A stretch of DNA of 21,413 nt from JALZHR01 sp036389695 (GTDB lineage: Bacteria > Acidobacteriota > Blastocatellia > Pyrinomonadales > Pyrinomonadaceae). This document shows, piece after piece, positions 1 through 8,247 of the stretch (within the stretch, counting starts at the first letter, position 1; each line of letters opens with the position of its first letter). Made by a program: the position numbers and the translations under genes. Below the pieces are notes generated by a model. It saw only the letters and a program-made list of their open reading frames with translations, was not told the origin of the DNA and made no database searches. The DNA lies in assembly GCA_036389695.1 (NCBI GenBank), contig DASVWG010000081.1:1-21413 (forward strand). Direction: 5' to 3'.

Positions 1-292
1 CAACCGTTAGGCAATTGCCGCAATCGGCGCTGATTTTTTGAAATTCGCCGTAAATCCAATCGCGCGCCGCGCCGATTCCGCGTGCCGGGTTGTTTTGCTC
101 GGAAAGCGTGTTTCTGGTGCCGAAAGAGACGAGCCGGCGAATGTCGGCTTCGATGCGTCTGGCGGAAATCTCGCGCACTATTTTTTGAATCTCGGGCTGA
201 AATCCGGCGCTTGACTTATTCGCTTTCTGCGCGCAAATTAGCGTTGAAAAAGCGACGATGAAAACGATGCAGGCGAATATTTGTCTGGTCAT
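1..292 (-). CDS. M28-family-like metallopeptidase, N-terminal fragment (runs off left edge)
   Basis: Only the first 97 codons are present. I translated this from ATG (complement of 290-292). Residues 1-20 form a signal peptide (hydrophobic FACIVFIVAFSTLICA, likely cleavage after the Ala). The segment around residues 44-79 contains LVSFGTRNT, then NPARGIGAARDWI and EFQKIS. This is the conserved N-terminal region seen before the catalytic domain in many secreted bacterial M28 aminopeptidase-like proteins. The zinc ligands would lie beyond the window, so activity cannot be judged. The protein is probably exported and degrades peptides in the periplasm or outside the cell. It diverges from the TPR/hydrolase gene across a 328-bp spacer. 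No clear Shine-Dalgarno sequence precedes the ATG. The family call rests on motif memory only. Confidence 0.7.
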   Translation of the reverse strand, partial: MTRQIFACIVFIVAFSTLICAQKANKSSAGFQPEIQKIVREISARRIEADIRRLVSFGTRNTLSEQNNPARGIGAARDWIYGEFQKISADCGNCLTV

Positions 293-620
293 AAAAATTT
301 ACGGTTTCCGGTTGGTTTGTTTTATAAATGTAATGCAAATCCGGCGCGCCGCGCAATAGAAAACGTTAATGTATTGTCGCACGTGTCAGTAGCCCGACCG
401 TGAGGGAGGGCTTAGCAAAAGGCAAAAGGCAAAAGGATAAATGAAAGAACTCTTTGGCTTTCGCTCTTCGCCCTTCGCCTTTATCCTTTCAGAAAGCCCG
501 CGCTGACGCTTGGGCTACTGACACGAATTTTTTTTCAAAAATGTCCGCTTTCCACGAGTTTTTCCGTCTTTTAATTTAGATGAAGCTGAAAGGCTTCGAC
601 TATCTGAAAAGGAGATTTAT
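293..620. other. Divergent intergenic spacer holding a BIME-like repeat
   Basis: This 328-bp stretch separates two divergent start codons and must hold both promoters. The middle (382-525) is a paired palindromic repeat, described separately. The right part has a small hairpin, GAAGC/GCTTC at 582-597, in the probable leader of the TPR/hydrolase gene, followed by a good ribosome binding site (AAGGAG, 609-614). I found no convincing -35/-10 pair for either gene. No small ORF with a credible start was seen. Confidence 0.6.
382..525. repeat. BIME-like paired REP element, family 1 copy A
   Basis: Two inverted arms (382-413 and 494-525) share the ends GTGTCAGTAGCCC and GGGCTT. Each arm is itself an imperfect hairpin with AGCCC pairing to GGGCT. 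The left arm has the core GACCGTGAG and the right arm, read in reverse complement, has AAGCGTCAG. The interior carries A/G-rich heptamers (AAAAGGC, about three units, 417-431) and pyrimidine-rich heptamers at 461-489. An internal pair AAAGGATAAA (431-440) and TTTATCCTTT (480-489) could also fold. The element lies between divergent genes. Related arms occur at 10315-10346 and 14567-14663. Confidence 0.85.
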
Positions 621-3089
621 ATGAAATTTTTAATCATTTTATTTTTGCTTATATTTCCCGTTTTCGCGCTCGGTCAGCACGGCAAGCACAATCAACAGCA
701 GACCGAAACAAAAACGGCGATGCTGGACGACGGTTTGGGAAAAGTTGACCACCCGGTTTCGACCACGAATAAAGAGGCGCAAAAATTCTTCAATCAGGGC
801 TTGGCGTATCTTTACGGCTTTAATCACGAGGAAGCGATAAAGTCTTTCCGGCACGCCGCCGAACTCGATGCGAATCTGGCGATGGCGTATTGGGGCGCTT
901 CGCTCGCGCTCGGTTCGAACTACAATCTGACCGCCAACGAGACGCAGTTAAAGGAAGCTTACGCGAATTTGCAGAAGGCGCTTGCGCTCGCGCCGAAAGC
1001 GTCGGAAATCGAACGCGCCTACATCGCGGCTTTATCTAAACGCTATTCGGAAAATCCGCAGGCTGACCAGAAAAAGCTCGCTCAGGATTATAAAACGGCG
1101 ATGGGCGAACTGGTCAAAAAATATCCGGACGATTTGGACGCGGCGACGCTTTATGCCGAAAGCATGATGAACCTGCGCCCGTGGCAGCTTTGGACTCCGG
1201 ACGGGAAACCCGCCGAAGGAACTCTGGAAATCGTCGCCGTGCTGGAAAGCGTTTTGCGGCGCAACCCGAATCATACGGGCGCGAATCATTATTACATTCA
1301 CGCCGTCGAAGCCAGCCCGAATCCCGAACGCGCGCTCGCCAGCGCGATGCGTCTCGGCTTGCTCGCGCCTTCCGCCGGTCATCTCGTTCATATGCCTTCG
1401 CACATTTACATCCGCACCGGCGATTATATCGAAGCCGCAAAAAGTAACGCCGACGCGATTATCGCCGACCGCAATTATATACAGAAAACCGGCTCGCGCG
1501 GCGTTTACACGATGATGTATTACAACCACAACATACATTTTCTCTCAGCCGCCAGCGCGATGAACGGGCAATACGCCGAAGCCATCAAACAGGCGCGAGA
1601 GCTGGAAGCAAACGTGCGCCCGCACCTGAAAATGATGCCGATGCTCGAAATGTTTTCGCCGTATCCGCTGGTCACGCTCGTGCGTTTTGAAAAATGGGAC
1701 GAGATTATGAAATACCCGCAGCCGGAAAGCGATTTGCGCATCACGAATGGATTCTGGAATTTTGCGCGCGGATTGGCGTTAGCCAAAACCGGAAAGTCGG
1801 AAGAAGCGCGCAAGGAAATCACCGCGCTGCGCCAGATAATGAAAACGCTTCCGCCGGAAACCGGTTTCGGCAACAGTACGGCACTCGGCGTTTTGAAAGT
1901 TGCTGAAGAACTGTTGTCAGGCGAAATTCATCTGGCGCGGGGCGATAATAAAAGGGCGATTGAGGAACTGCATAAAGCGGTCGCGGCGGAAGATTTGGTC
2001 AATTACAACGAGCCGCCCGATTGGGATTTGCCGTCGCGCGAATGGCTCGGCAGAGCTTTATTGATAAGCGGCGAATACGCCGAAGCCGAAAAAATTTATC
2101 GCGACGAGCTTGCCAGGCATCCGCGTAACGGTCGCGCTTTGTTCGGTTTAGCCGAAGCGCTCGGGAAACAGGGCAAAACGGATTCGGCGCAGATGATTCG
2201 GCGCGAATTTGAAAAAGCCTGGGAAAAAGCCGATACGAAATTGACCGTCGAAAATTATCTGTATCAATCGTCAAATAAAAGCGCGCAGGCGTGGAAATTC
2301 GGCGAGGTGAATCTGAAAACCGGAATCAGGATGCATTATACGGAACAGGGCGCTGGCGACGGCGAGCCGCTTATCCTGATTCACGGCTTCACCGATTCGT
2401 GGTTTTCCTACAGCCGCGTTTTGCCGCTGCTCGATAAAAAATATCGCGTCTACGCCCTCGACCAGCGCGGTCACGGCGACAGCGACCGACCGGAAAAGGG
2501 CTACGCGATGAAAAATTTCGCCGCCGACGTCATCGCGTTTATGGACGCGAAAAACATCACGAAAGCAACGATTGTCGGGCATTCGATGGGAAGCTTCGTG
2601 GCGATGCAAACCGCTCTGGACGCGCCGCAGCGAGTCGAAAAACTCGTTCTCATCGGCACGGCGACGACCGCGCGCAACGACGCGACGCTCGATTTACAAA
2701 AGGCGATTATGAATCTGAAAGACCCGGTCGATGAAAAATTCGCGCGGGATTTTCAGGTCAGCACGAGCGCCCGAACCTTGCCGGACGAATTTATGAATGA
2801 AGTCGTCAGACAAAGCCTGAAGCTGCCCGCGCGAGTCTGGCAAGCGGCGCTGGCGGGCGTGATTGCCGAAGATTACAAACCGAGGCTCGGCAAAATCAAA
2901 GCGCCGACGATGATTGTCTGGGGCGACAAAGAAAATATTTTCCTGCGCGCCGAGCAGGATTTGCTCAAGGCTGGAATTGTTAATTCTACTTTGAAAGTCT
3001 ACGCCGGAACCGGACACTCGCCGCACTGGGAACAGCCCGAAACTTTCGTGCGCGATTTAAACGAATTTCTCGTTCGCCCGAAATCGTAA
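621..3089 (+). CDS. Secreted TPR protein fused to an alpha/beta hydrolase
   Basis: This is an 822-residue exported protein. A signal peptide covers residues 1-18 (MKFLIILFLLIFPVFALG). Residues about 45-550 are helical TPR-type repeats, for example FNQGLAYLYGFNHEEAIKSF and AEKIYRDELARHPRNGRALF. From about residue 570 to the end lies an alpha/beta hydrolase domain: oxyanion-loop HGF near 586, nucleophile elbow G653-H-S655-M-G657, acid D769 in VWGDKEN and base H799 in GTGHSPHW. The complete triad suggests an active hydrolase of the epoxide-hydrolase/esterase type; the substrate is unknown. The start is supported by AAGGAG at 609-614, six bases before the ATG. A palindrome plus T-tract follows the stop. 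The hydrolase part could act alone, so the joining of the two domains is unusual. Confidence 0.9.
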   Translation: MKFLIILFLLIFPVFALGQHGKHNQQQTETKTAMLDDGLGKVDHPVSTTNKEAQKFFNQGLAYLYGFNHEEAIKSFRHAAELDANLAMAYWGASLALGSNYNLTANETQLKEAYANLQKALALAPKASEIERAYIAALSKRYSENPQADQKKLAQDYKTAMGELVKKYPDDLDAATLYAESMMNLRPWQLWTPDGKPAEGTLEIVAVLESVLRRNPNHTGANHYYIHAVEASPNPERALASAMRLGLLAPSAGHLVHMPSHIYIRTGDYIEAAKSNADAIIADRNYIQKTGSRGVYTMMYYNHNIHFLSAASAMNGQYAEAIKQARELEANVRPHLKMMPMLEMFSPYPLVTLVRFEKWDEIMKYPQPESDLRITNGFWNFARGLALAKTGKSEEARKEITALRQIMKTLPPETGFGNSTALGVLKVAEELLSGEIHLARGDNKRAIEELHKAVAAEDLVNYNEPPDWDLPSREWLGRALLISGEYAEAEKIYRDELARHPRNGRALFGLAEALGKQGKTDSAQMIRREFEKAWEKADTKLTVENYLYQSSNKSAQAWKFGEVNLKTGIRMHYTEQGAGDGEPLILIHGFTDSWFSYSRVLPLLDKKYRVYALDQRGHGDSDRPEKGYAMKNFAADVIAFMDAKNITKATIVGHSMGSFVAMQTALDAPQRVEKLVLIGTATTARNDATLDLQKAIMNLKDPVDEKFARDFQVSTSARTLPDEFMNEVVRQSLKLPARVWQAALAGVIAEDYKPRLGKIKAPTMIVWGDKENIFLRAEQDLLKAGIVNSTLKVYAGTGHSPHWEQPETFVRDLNEFLVRPKS

Positions 3090-3100
3090 TGAAAAATAGA

Positions 3101-3188
3101 TTGCGGATTTACCGAATCAGACGGATTTTCGCGGATAAAAATAGAAACAAAAATCCGCGTTAATCCGTCTAATCCGCGGTCTGTTTTT
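3101..3188 (+). terminator. Stem-loop repeat with T-tract, probable terminator
   Basis: The 124-bp gap after the TPR/hydrolase gene is largely one palindrome. Arms 3119-3136 and 3153-3170 pair over 18 bases with two mismatches (core ATCCGCG and AATCCGTC), and a weaker outer pairing extends to 3103 and 3180. The right side is followed by a run of seven T at 3184-3190. The position fits Rho-independent termination of the upstream gene. The ATCC-spaced layout resembles the element at 8113-8207, so it may also belong to a dispersed repeat family. Confidence 0.6.
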
Positions 3189-3213
3189 TTCGTTAAACAA
3201 CCAAATTAAGAAT

Positions 3214-4227
3214 ATGAAAATTAAAATTATCTGCGTTTTTGTTTTTCTGCTGATAAATCAAAGCGCGGTTTGGGCGCAGGAGCAGCAAAAACCGTCCGTG
3301 CCGGAAATCGACCGCATTCGCTTAGCCGAAGCCTTCCGGCTGGGCGAAGCGCTGGGCAACGAGATTTGGAGCGATTGGGACAAAGCGCCTTTTGCCGTTC
3401 TGCTCGTCACCGCCGAAAACGAATTTTTGATTCGCCACCCGCGCCCGACCAAAGATTTCGTTTTGACTGGCTACGACGCGGCTTTAAAAAGCGATGTTTA
3501 TTTTCGAAAACGGACGCAGCCGAAGAATTTTCTCGCGACTTTTCCGCTGGTCGGCGGCGTTTCGACCATTGTCGTCGGTCAGGCGGAAAATACGACGGCG
3601 AAAACTTCGACGCCGTGGGCGGTGACGATTCTGCACGAGCATTTTCACCAATTGCAGGACTCGCAGCCCGGTTATTACGCCGAGGTCGACGCGCTCGATT
3701 TGGCGAACGGCGACCAGACCGGGATGTGGCAGTTAAATTATCCGTTCCCGTACGCGGACGCGGAAATCAAGCGGCAATTTACCGATTTGAGCCGGTCGCT
3801 TGCCGAAGCTTTACAGACCGAAAACAAAAAAGAGTTTTCCCAAAAACTAGCTTTGTATCTCGCAGCGCGCCGAAAATTTGAAAACGCTTTAGGCGCGGCT
3901 GATTACAAATATCTCTCGTTTCAATTATGGAAAGAAGGCGTCTCGCGCTACACGGAATACCGCGTCGCGCGGCTTGCGGCGCGAAAATACAAGCCGACGA
4001 AAGAGTTTCGCGCGCTGAAAGATTACAAGCCTTTCGGCGAAGTCGCCGACCGGCTGATGAAAAATATTCTGGCGGAGCTTTCCGCTTTAAAGCTCGACGA
4101 AGCGAAACGCGTATCGTTTTACCCGTTCGGCGCGGGCGAGGCTTTATTGCTCGACCGCGCGAATTCGAAATGGCAGAAGCTTTATTTCACCGATAAATTT
4201 TATCTGGATAAATATTTTCGCAGATAA
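3214..4227 (+). CDS. Secreted HExxH protein, putative gluzincin-type metallopeptidase
   Basis: This is a 337-residue protein with a signal peptide (residues 1-21, ending SAVWA). I do not recognise a named family. H141-E-H-F-H145, in TILHEHFHQLQD, matches the HExxH zinc-binding helix. About 100 residues later, W239-K-E241-G-V-S-R-Y-T-E resembles the W..EG.a.Y.E helix that supplies the third zinc ligand in gluzincins and peptidase-MA-like enzymes. This spacing and order support a zinc peptidase fold, but no substrate can be named. It lies 124 bp after the TPR/hydrolase gene with a probable terminator between, so it may have its own promoter; no strong Shine-Dalgarno precedes the ATG. The 3' side runs into a palindromic repeat shared with a converging gene. 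Confidence 0.7.
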   Translation: MKIKIICVFVFLLINQSAVWAQEQQKPSVPEIDRIRLAEAFRLGEALGNEIWSDWDKAPFAVLLVTAENEFLIRHPRPTKDFVLTGYDAALKSDVYFRKRTQPKNFLATFPLVGGVSTIVVGQAENTTAKTSTPWAVTILHEHFHQLQDSQPGYYAEVDALDLANGDQTGMWQLNYPFPYADAEIKRQFTDLSRSLAEALQTENKKEFSQKLALYLAARRKFENALGAADYKYLSFQLWKEGVSRYTEYRVARLAARKYKPTKEFRALKDYKPFGEVADRLMKNILAELSALKLDEAKRVSFYPFGAGEALLLDRANSKWQKLYFTDKFYLDKYFRR

Positions 4228-4235
4228 AATGAGAA

Positions 4236-4325
4236 GGCAGAAACGCGATTGTGAACGAGCGTGTTCAAGTTCAGCGTTTCGAGCTGCTGAGTTTGAACAC
4301 GCTTCATAAGTGTCGCGTTTCTGCC
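4236..4325. repeat. Long palindromic element, family 2 copy A (between converging genes)
   Basis: Inverted arms 4236-4268 and 4293-4325 begin and end with GGCAGAAACGCGA and AGCGTGTTCAA; the central part of the arms differs. The 24-base loop contains AGCGTTTCGA. The element fills the space between two converging genes and could end transcription both ways, although it lacks a T-tract. A second copy lies at 9268-9357 in inverted orientation, with a loop that also aligns (AGCATTTCGA). Confidence 0.85.
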
Positions 4326-4333
4326 CCTAAATC

Positions 4334-6346
4334 TTATCTGTCCAAAACGTCGAACGCCTGCAGGCGGCTGCCGTCCGCCGAATAAAGCAGTCCGGCGGTT
4401 TCGTCGGTCGTAAAACGCGCGTCCGGCTCGCTGGCGAGAATAAAACGCGCGTCTCTGCCCGTGTGCACATTGACGCCGACTAAGCCTTTTTTGTCGAAAG
4501 GCTTCGGTAAATCCGTGTAGAAATACATGTAATTTCCCCGCAGGTCGGCGAGACGCTGGCGACGCAGTAAATAATCGGAAAGCCTTTCGACCTGCCGCAC
4601 CGGGTCGAGGCGGTCAAGCAGACTTTCCTGCACTTCGGCGCGCGAAGGCGTCGCGCGATTGATTGCGCCGCCGATTATTTTTCCCCGAATACCCGAAGCG
4701 GTCGGGATGTTGATTTGCAGATTATTCAGACGATTCAAAAGATTCGGCGTCCGCGCCGCGATGCCGAAAACGCTGACGCGGTTTGTAATGTAGTTTTTCA
4801 CGGAACCGGAAGCCAGCGTCGTCAAATCAAACGAGGAAAAACGCGATTTCAAGCCCGACCAGCGAAGCGACAAAACCGAGCGCGCCAGACTTGCTCCGCG
4901 CGCGACGTTTAAAGCCGAAGTCGCCAGCCCGCCGTAACGAAAATAAAGCGCGGCGGCGCGCAGCGCGATGCCCGCCACAATGCGAAAAACGCCGCGCGAA
5001 GGCGCTTTATGCTTGACGCGCCAAACTTCGTTCGGATTTCGGTCTAAGCCGCGAAGCCTACTCTCCGGACTCCGGTCTTCGTTTGCCGTGAAATTTGCTT
5101 TTGAGAATTGCCGGGAGTTTATATCAAACTGATTTTCAAATTCCGCGTTTCCCCTTCCGCGTCCTGCCCTCGAAAACGCCGCGATTTCGTCGCGCCCGCC
5201 GACGACGACTTCGCCGCGCTCGTTTATCAGAACGAACTGCGCCCGCTCGACATCGTGTTCAAATTCGTAAATTTTCTTACCGTTTTTAGCATTAATCGTG
5301 ATTAAATCGTCGCGGTCGGCGACGAGAATCGTGCCCGTGTCGGGAAAAACAAAATTCGTCATGCCTTTGTCCGCGCCTTTGTAGCGCCACAAGGTTTTGC
5401 CGTTTTTCGTGTCGATTGCCGAAACGCCGAACGAGCCTTTTTCTTCCGTTTCGCCGTCTTTGATGCGGGTAAATTGACCGCCCGTTCTGACATACAAAAC
5501 GTCTCCGACGATTGCCATTTCCGGCGTCACGCCCAAATCTTTCGCTTCCCATTCGACTTTTCCGCTCTGCCGGTTTATCGCGCGCACCTTTCCTCTGCCG
5601 GAAGTGTAAATGTATTTTTCGTCGAAAACCGGGTCGGCTTCGGTCAGGGCAAGCCCGTCTTCGTTGATTTTAAAACGCTCGCGCTCGCCTGTCTGTCCCG
5701 TTCGCGCGTCAAAGGCGGTCGCGCCTTCATAGAAAAGATAAAGCCTGCCGTCGAGCATCAAAGGCGGACGATAATTGTCGAGCGTAAAAGGAATTTCGCC
5801 CAGATTTTCGCCAAAGCGCGAAGGCATCATCTCGACGTCCGATTCGAGCTCTTTTTTCCAGAGCTCTTCGCCGTCGGAAAGGCGCAAAACGTGGACTTGC
5901 GGCGAGCGTTTCAGCTCGTCGCCGATGTTTCCTTTCGCTTTTTTGACGAGCACGACGGCGAGCAAATCTGCTTCAGGCTCGACCGCCAGTTGCATCACGT
6001 CGCCTTTGACTTTATCGCTGCGCCAGAGCGTCGCGCCCGACAGCAAATCAATCGCCTCGACGCGAGATTTATCGCCTTCGTCGAGCGAAAGCAGAATCAA
6101 ATCGGTCGCCGGAACCGGCGTAATCGAAGTTTCATCCAAGCCTCTGTGCTGCCTGCGCCAGAGCCTTTCGCCCGTCCGCCCGTCCAGCGCGTAAAGCGAA
6201 TTTTCGCTGCCCGCCAGCAGAATGCCGAAATCCGTCGTCTGATAAAACCGCACTTTGCCGTCGAGATTCGATTGCCAGACGGGCTGCGCATTCGCCTGAA
6301 TCGCCGCGAAAAAGCACAAAAGACACAAAAGAAAAACTGCTTTCAT
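4334..6346 (-). CDS. Exported PQQ-type beta-propeller protein with a helical insertion
   Basis: This is a 670-residue protein with a signal peptide (residues 1-20, AAIQANA). Residues 22-395 hold repeated PQQ/WD-like blades, seen as LYALDGRTGERLW, VEAIDLLSGATLW, VRAINRQSGKVEW, VSAIDTKNGKTLW and LITINAKNGKKIY. Such propellers bind ligands or act as scaffolds, as in BamB-like or PQQ-dehydrogenase-like proteins. No dehydrogenase catalytic motif was seen, so an enzyme role is not supported. Residues about 440-600 are helical with hydrophobic stretches (GIALRAAALYFRYGG), and a last blade-like segment follows (LVGVNVHTGRDARF to LQAFDVLDR). The start lies 10 nt after the lipoprotein stop, so it is probably cotranscribed with the lipoprotein and anti-sigma genes. 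It may be a target or partner of that regulatory system. Confidence 0.8.
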   Translation of the reverse strand: MKAVFLLCLLCFFAAIQANAQPVWQSNLDGKVRFYQTTDFGILLAGSENSLYALDGRTGERLWRRQHRGLDETSITPVPATDLILLSLDEGDKSRVEAIDLLSGATLWRSDKVKGDVMQLAVEPEADLLAVVLVKKAKGNIGDELKRSPQVHVLRLSDGEELWKKELESDVEMMPSRFGENLGEIPFTLDNYRPPLMLDGRLYLFYEGATAFDARTGQTGERERFKINEDGLALTEADPVFDEKYIYTSGRGKVRAINRQSGKVEWEAKDLGVTPEMAIVGDVLYVRTGGQFTRIKDGETEEKGSFGVSAIDTKNGKTLWRYKGADKGMTNFVFPDTGTILVADRDDLITINAKNGKKIYEFEHDVERAQFVLINERGEVVVGGRDEIAAFSRAGRGRGNAEFENQFDINSRQFSKANFTANEDRSPESRLRGLDRNPNEVWRVKHKAPSRGVFRIVAGIALRAAALYFRYGGLATSALNVARGASLARSVLSLRWSGLKSRFSSFDLTTLASGSVKNYITNRVSVFGIAARTPNLLNRLNNLQINIPTASGIRGKIIGGAINRATPSRAEVQESLLDRLDPVRQVERLSDYLLRRQRLADLRGNYMYFYTDLPKPFDKKGLVGVNVHTGRDARFILASEPDARFTTDETAGLLYSADGSRLQAFDVLDR

Positions 6347-6356
6347 ACTGTTTATT

Positions 6357-6950
6357 TTAGCTTTTATTCGACGAGTTGGGAAGATTTTTCGGGAAATGAG
6401 TTTTGAATCCGGAAAGGATAGCTAATCTCATTAACCCGGACAAAACCTTTGGAAGATTGTTGATGTCGGAGTCCCGGGAGCTGGTTAATTCGGCTGAGCC
6501 GCAGTAACCGTTCAGGGAAATATTTTTGGACAGCGCCGCGTCTTGAAAGTTAATTTTATAATTTAAAACAGCGTCGGTGCAGCAGCATTTTCGCCGGTAT
6601 TCATTTCCGGTTTGCTGAAAATCCTCGCTTTTAAGCAAATCGGCGAACGCTTTTAATTCCTCCGCGCCGAGCTTTGTCCAATACAGCGTATTGAGGTCTT
6701 CCGCCTTATTTATTTTTCCGGTCGATTTCTTTTTATCGTCGGGAAATTCAAATTCCACAAAGCCGTCGCCGCGCAATTTAAGAAAAAGCGTTTTGCCCGT
6801 GACGTCCCACATCCCGACGGCATCCTGCGTAATTTCCAGAATAACGGGCGCGTCGGATTCTTCGCTCCCGGCTGAATTATTAAATTTCTCAGATTTTGAA
6901 CAGGCGAGGAAAGCGAAGCCGAAAATCAAAACCGCAATGAAATTTTTCAT
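6357..6950 (-). CDS. Putative lipoprotein in the anti-sigma operon
   Basis: This 197-residue protein begins MKNFIAVLIFGFAFLAC. The Cys at 17 is preceded by FLA, a loose lipobox, so lipid attachment is likely but not certain. The mature part has no motif I recognise. It contains a CCC run near the middle (RRKCCCTDAVLNYK) and a further Cys (NGYCGSAE), unusual for a periplasmic protein and suggestive of disulfides or metal binding. The gene starts 6 nt after the anti-sigma stop and ends 10 nt before the propeller gene, so it is very probably cotranscribed with both. It could be a cell-envelope factor tied to the sigma/anti-sigma pair. No enzyme function is proposed. Confidence 0.75.
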   Translation of the reverse strand: MKNFIAVLIFGFAFLACSKSEKFNNSAGSEESDAPVILEITQDAVGMWDVTGKTLFLKLRGDGFVEFEFPDDKKKSTGKINKAEDLNTLYWTKLGAEELKAFADLLKSEDFQQTGNEYRRKCCCTDAVLNYKINFQDAALSKNISLNGYCGSAELTSSRDSDINNLPKVLSGLMRLAILSGFKTHFPKNLPNSSNKS

Positions 6951-6956
6951 AAAATC

Positions 6957-8087
6957 TCAATGAATCCGGTACGCTTTACTTTTCCAGACGACGACGATTG
7001 TTCCGCCCAGGCTTTCGGCAATCGAGCGCAAGCCGGAATCCAGACGCCGATAATCGTCCGAGCCGCGCCGAATCATAACCTGCGGCTGCGACGTGTAAGC
7101 CGAATCGAACCAGATGCCGCCGACGTTGCGGAAAGTTTTGCCGCCGGCGGCGCGCGCTTCGCCGGCTTTATTTTTGTCTTCGCCGGCGGATTTCTTCAAC
7201 GCTGATTTTGGCGATGGCTCCCTGCGCTGCGATTCAGTCATCGCGTCGCTTGTGGAGAGTTTTCGTTCATCGTCGTCTCTTGCCCGGTCGGTCGGTCGCG
7301 GCTGATTGTTATCTTTCGCGGGCACGTTAGTCGTGACGGTGACGTCCGGTTTATTCTGCGGCGGCGCATTTGGCGTCGCCTGACCGTCAGGCAGGTAAGA
7401 ATTCTCGCGTTTGGCGGTCTCTTCATTTTTTTCGGCTTGCGGCTGCTGGCGCACGACGGGCAGCGCGATGTTGCCCGAGTTTGGGCTGACGCTCGCCGAA
7501 TTTGAAACGGTCGTGTTCGAAACCGCCGTCGTCGCCGCATTCGTATTGCCCATCATGCCCGGACTCACATTTGCCGTGCTGTTTGACGAATAAGTTTCGA
7601 CCGAGCTCGTTTCGCCGTCGGAGCTGGCGCCGCTCGTGCCTGTGGTGGTTTCGCGCATCGGTTCTCTTTGCGCGATTGAAGTGCTTTGCTCCGACTCATT
7701 TGCCGATTGCAGGACGAGAAAAGCCATAATTCCGCTGAAGACGAGCACCAGCGCGCCCATCGCGAAAGTGACTTGCGGAAACGCGAAAAGCCTTCGATAC
7801 CAGGGAATCGCCTGCGCCGCGACGGGAATGATATTGCTTTCTCCGGCGTGAATTGTTTCACTTTCGGTTTCGGCATTAAACGAAATCAGATGCGACAGAA
7901 TTTTTCGACACTTCGCGCATTCCGCCAGATGACCGACGGCATACGTGCGCGATTTCGCCGTCAGAGCGTTTTCGGCAAACAGCGAAATCTCGTCCGCGTC
8001 CAGATGCGCGTCGAAAGTTTGCACGCTCTCGCCTTTCGCCGTCCGGCGCAAAAGAGAATCTATTTCCTTGTCGAATTCAAATTCCAT
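6957..8087 (-). CDS. Membrane zinc-finger anti-sigma factor
   Basis: This is a 376-residue single-pass membrane protein. Residues 28-60 form a zf-HC2-like domain: H28 in DAHLDADEISLFAENAL, then H53, C57 and C60 in GHLAECAKC. Here His stands where many family members have the first Cys. One transmembrane helix spans about 104-127. Residues 130-300 are a low-complexity Ser/Thr/Asn/Pro linker that is probably periplasmic. The last 60 residues (from KTFRNVGGIWFDSAYTS) look folded and may sense a signal. By analogy with known zf-HC2 proteins it should bind the sigma factor encoded upstream and hold it at the membrane. A palindromic repeat separates it from the sigma gene by 160 bp, so the two may also be transcribed separately. 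No clear Shine-Dalgarno is present. Confidence 0.88.
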   Translation of the reverse strand: MEFEFDKEIDSLLRRTAKGESVQTFDAHLDADEISLFAENALTAKSRTYAVGHLAECAKCRKILSHLISFNAETESETIHAGESNIIPVAAQAIPWYRRLFAFPQVTFAMGALVLVFSGIMAFLVLQSANESEQSTSIAQREPMRETTTGTSGASSDGETSSVETYSSNSTANVSPGMMGNTNAATTAVSNTTVSNSASVSPNSGNIALPVVRQQPQAEKNEETAKRENSYLPDGQATPNAPPQNKPDVTVTTNVPAKDNNQPRPTDRARDDDERKLSTSDAMTESQRREPSPKSALKKSAGEDKNKAGEARAAGGKTFRNVGGIWFDSAYTSQPQVMIRRGSDDYRRLDSGLRSIAESLGGTIVVVWKSKAYRIH

Positions 8088-8112
8088 CTAAATCAAAATT
8101 AGTCATACAGAG

Positions 8113-8207
8113 AAAGAATTTACAGGGATGTCAGGATAAACAAGGATAAAAAGAGAAAATAAATAAAATCATCCCTGTTAATCCTGTTATCCCTGTGAAT
8201 TTCTTTT
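8113..8207. repeat. Palindromic intergenic repeat (ATCC-spaced type)
   Basis: The gap between the sigma and anti-sigma genes holds a near-palindrome. The left arm (8113-8147, containing ACAGGGATGTCAGGAT) pairs with the right arm (8170-8207, ATCCCTGTTAATCCTG then TTATCCCTGTGAA). The right arm repeats ATCC at roughly 9-10 bp spacing, the same plan as the element at 3101-3180. Lying between two genes that should be co-regulated, it could weaken or stabilise the joint transcript. Confidence 0.8.
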
Positions 8208-8247
8208 CAAAAATCTCTGCGGTTCAAATTTCCTACTCAAGAACGCT

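Noticed and set aside
382..525. CRISPR array
   Set aside because: The repeats here are inverted arms and 7-bp tandem units, not evenly spaced direct repeats with unique spacers, and no cas gene is present.
549..577. Promoter TTTCCA with TAATTT before the TPR/hydrolase gene
   Set aside because: The spacing is 17 bp, but only four and three of six bases fit the consensus, which is expected by chance in AT-rich spacer.
4236..4325. Simple Rho-independent terminator
   Set aside because: There is no T-tract, and the homologous copy at 9268-9357 lies between divergent starts, so termination is not the general role.
5474..6406. A 310-codon plus-strand open frame opposite the propeller gene
   Set aside because: Its protein is Arg/Phe-rich without domains, and the opposite strand encodes clear propeller blades with a signal peptide; it is a shadow frame.
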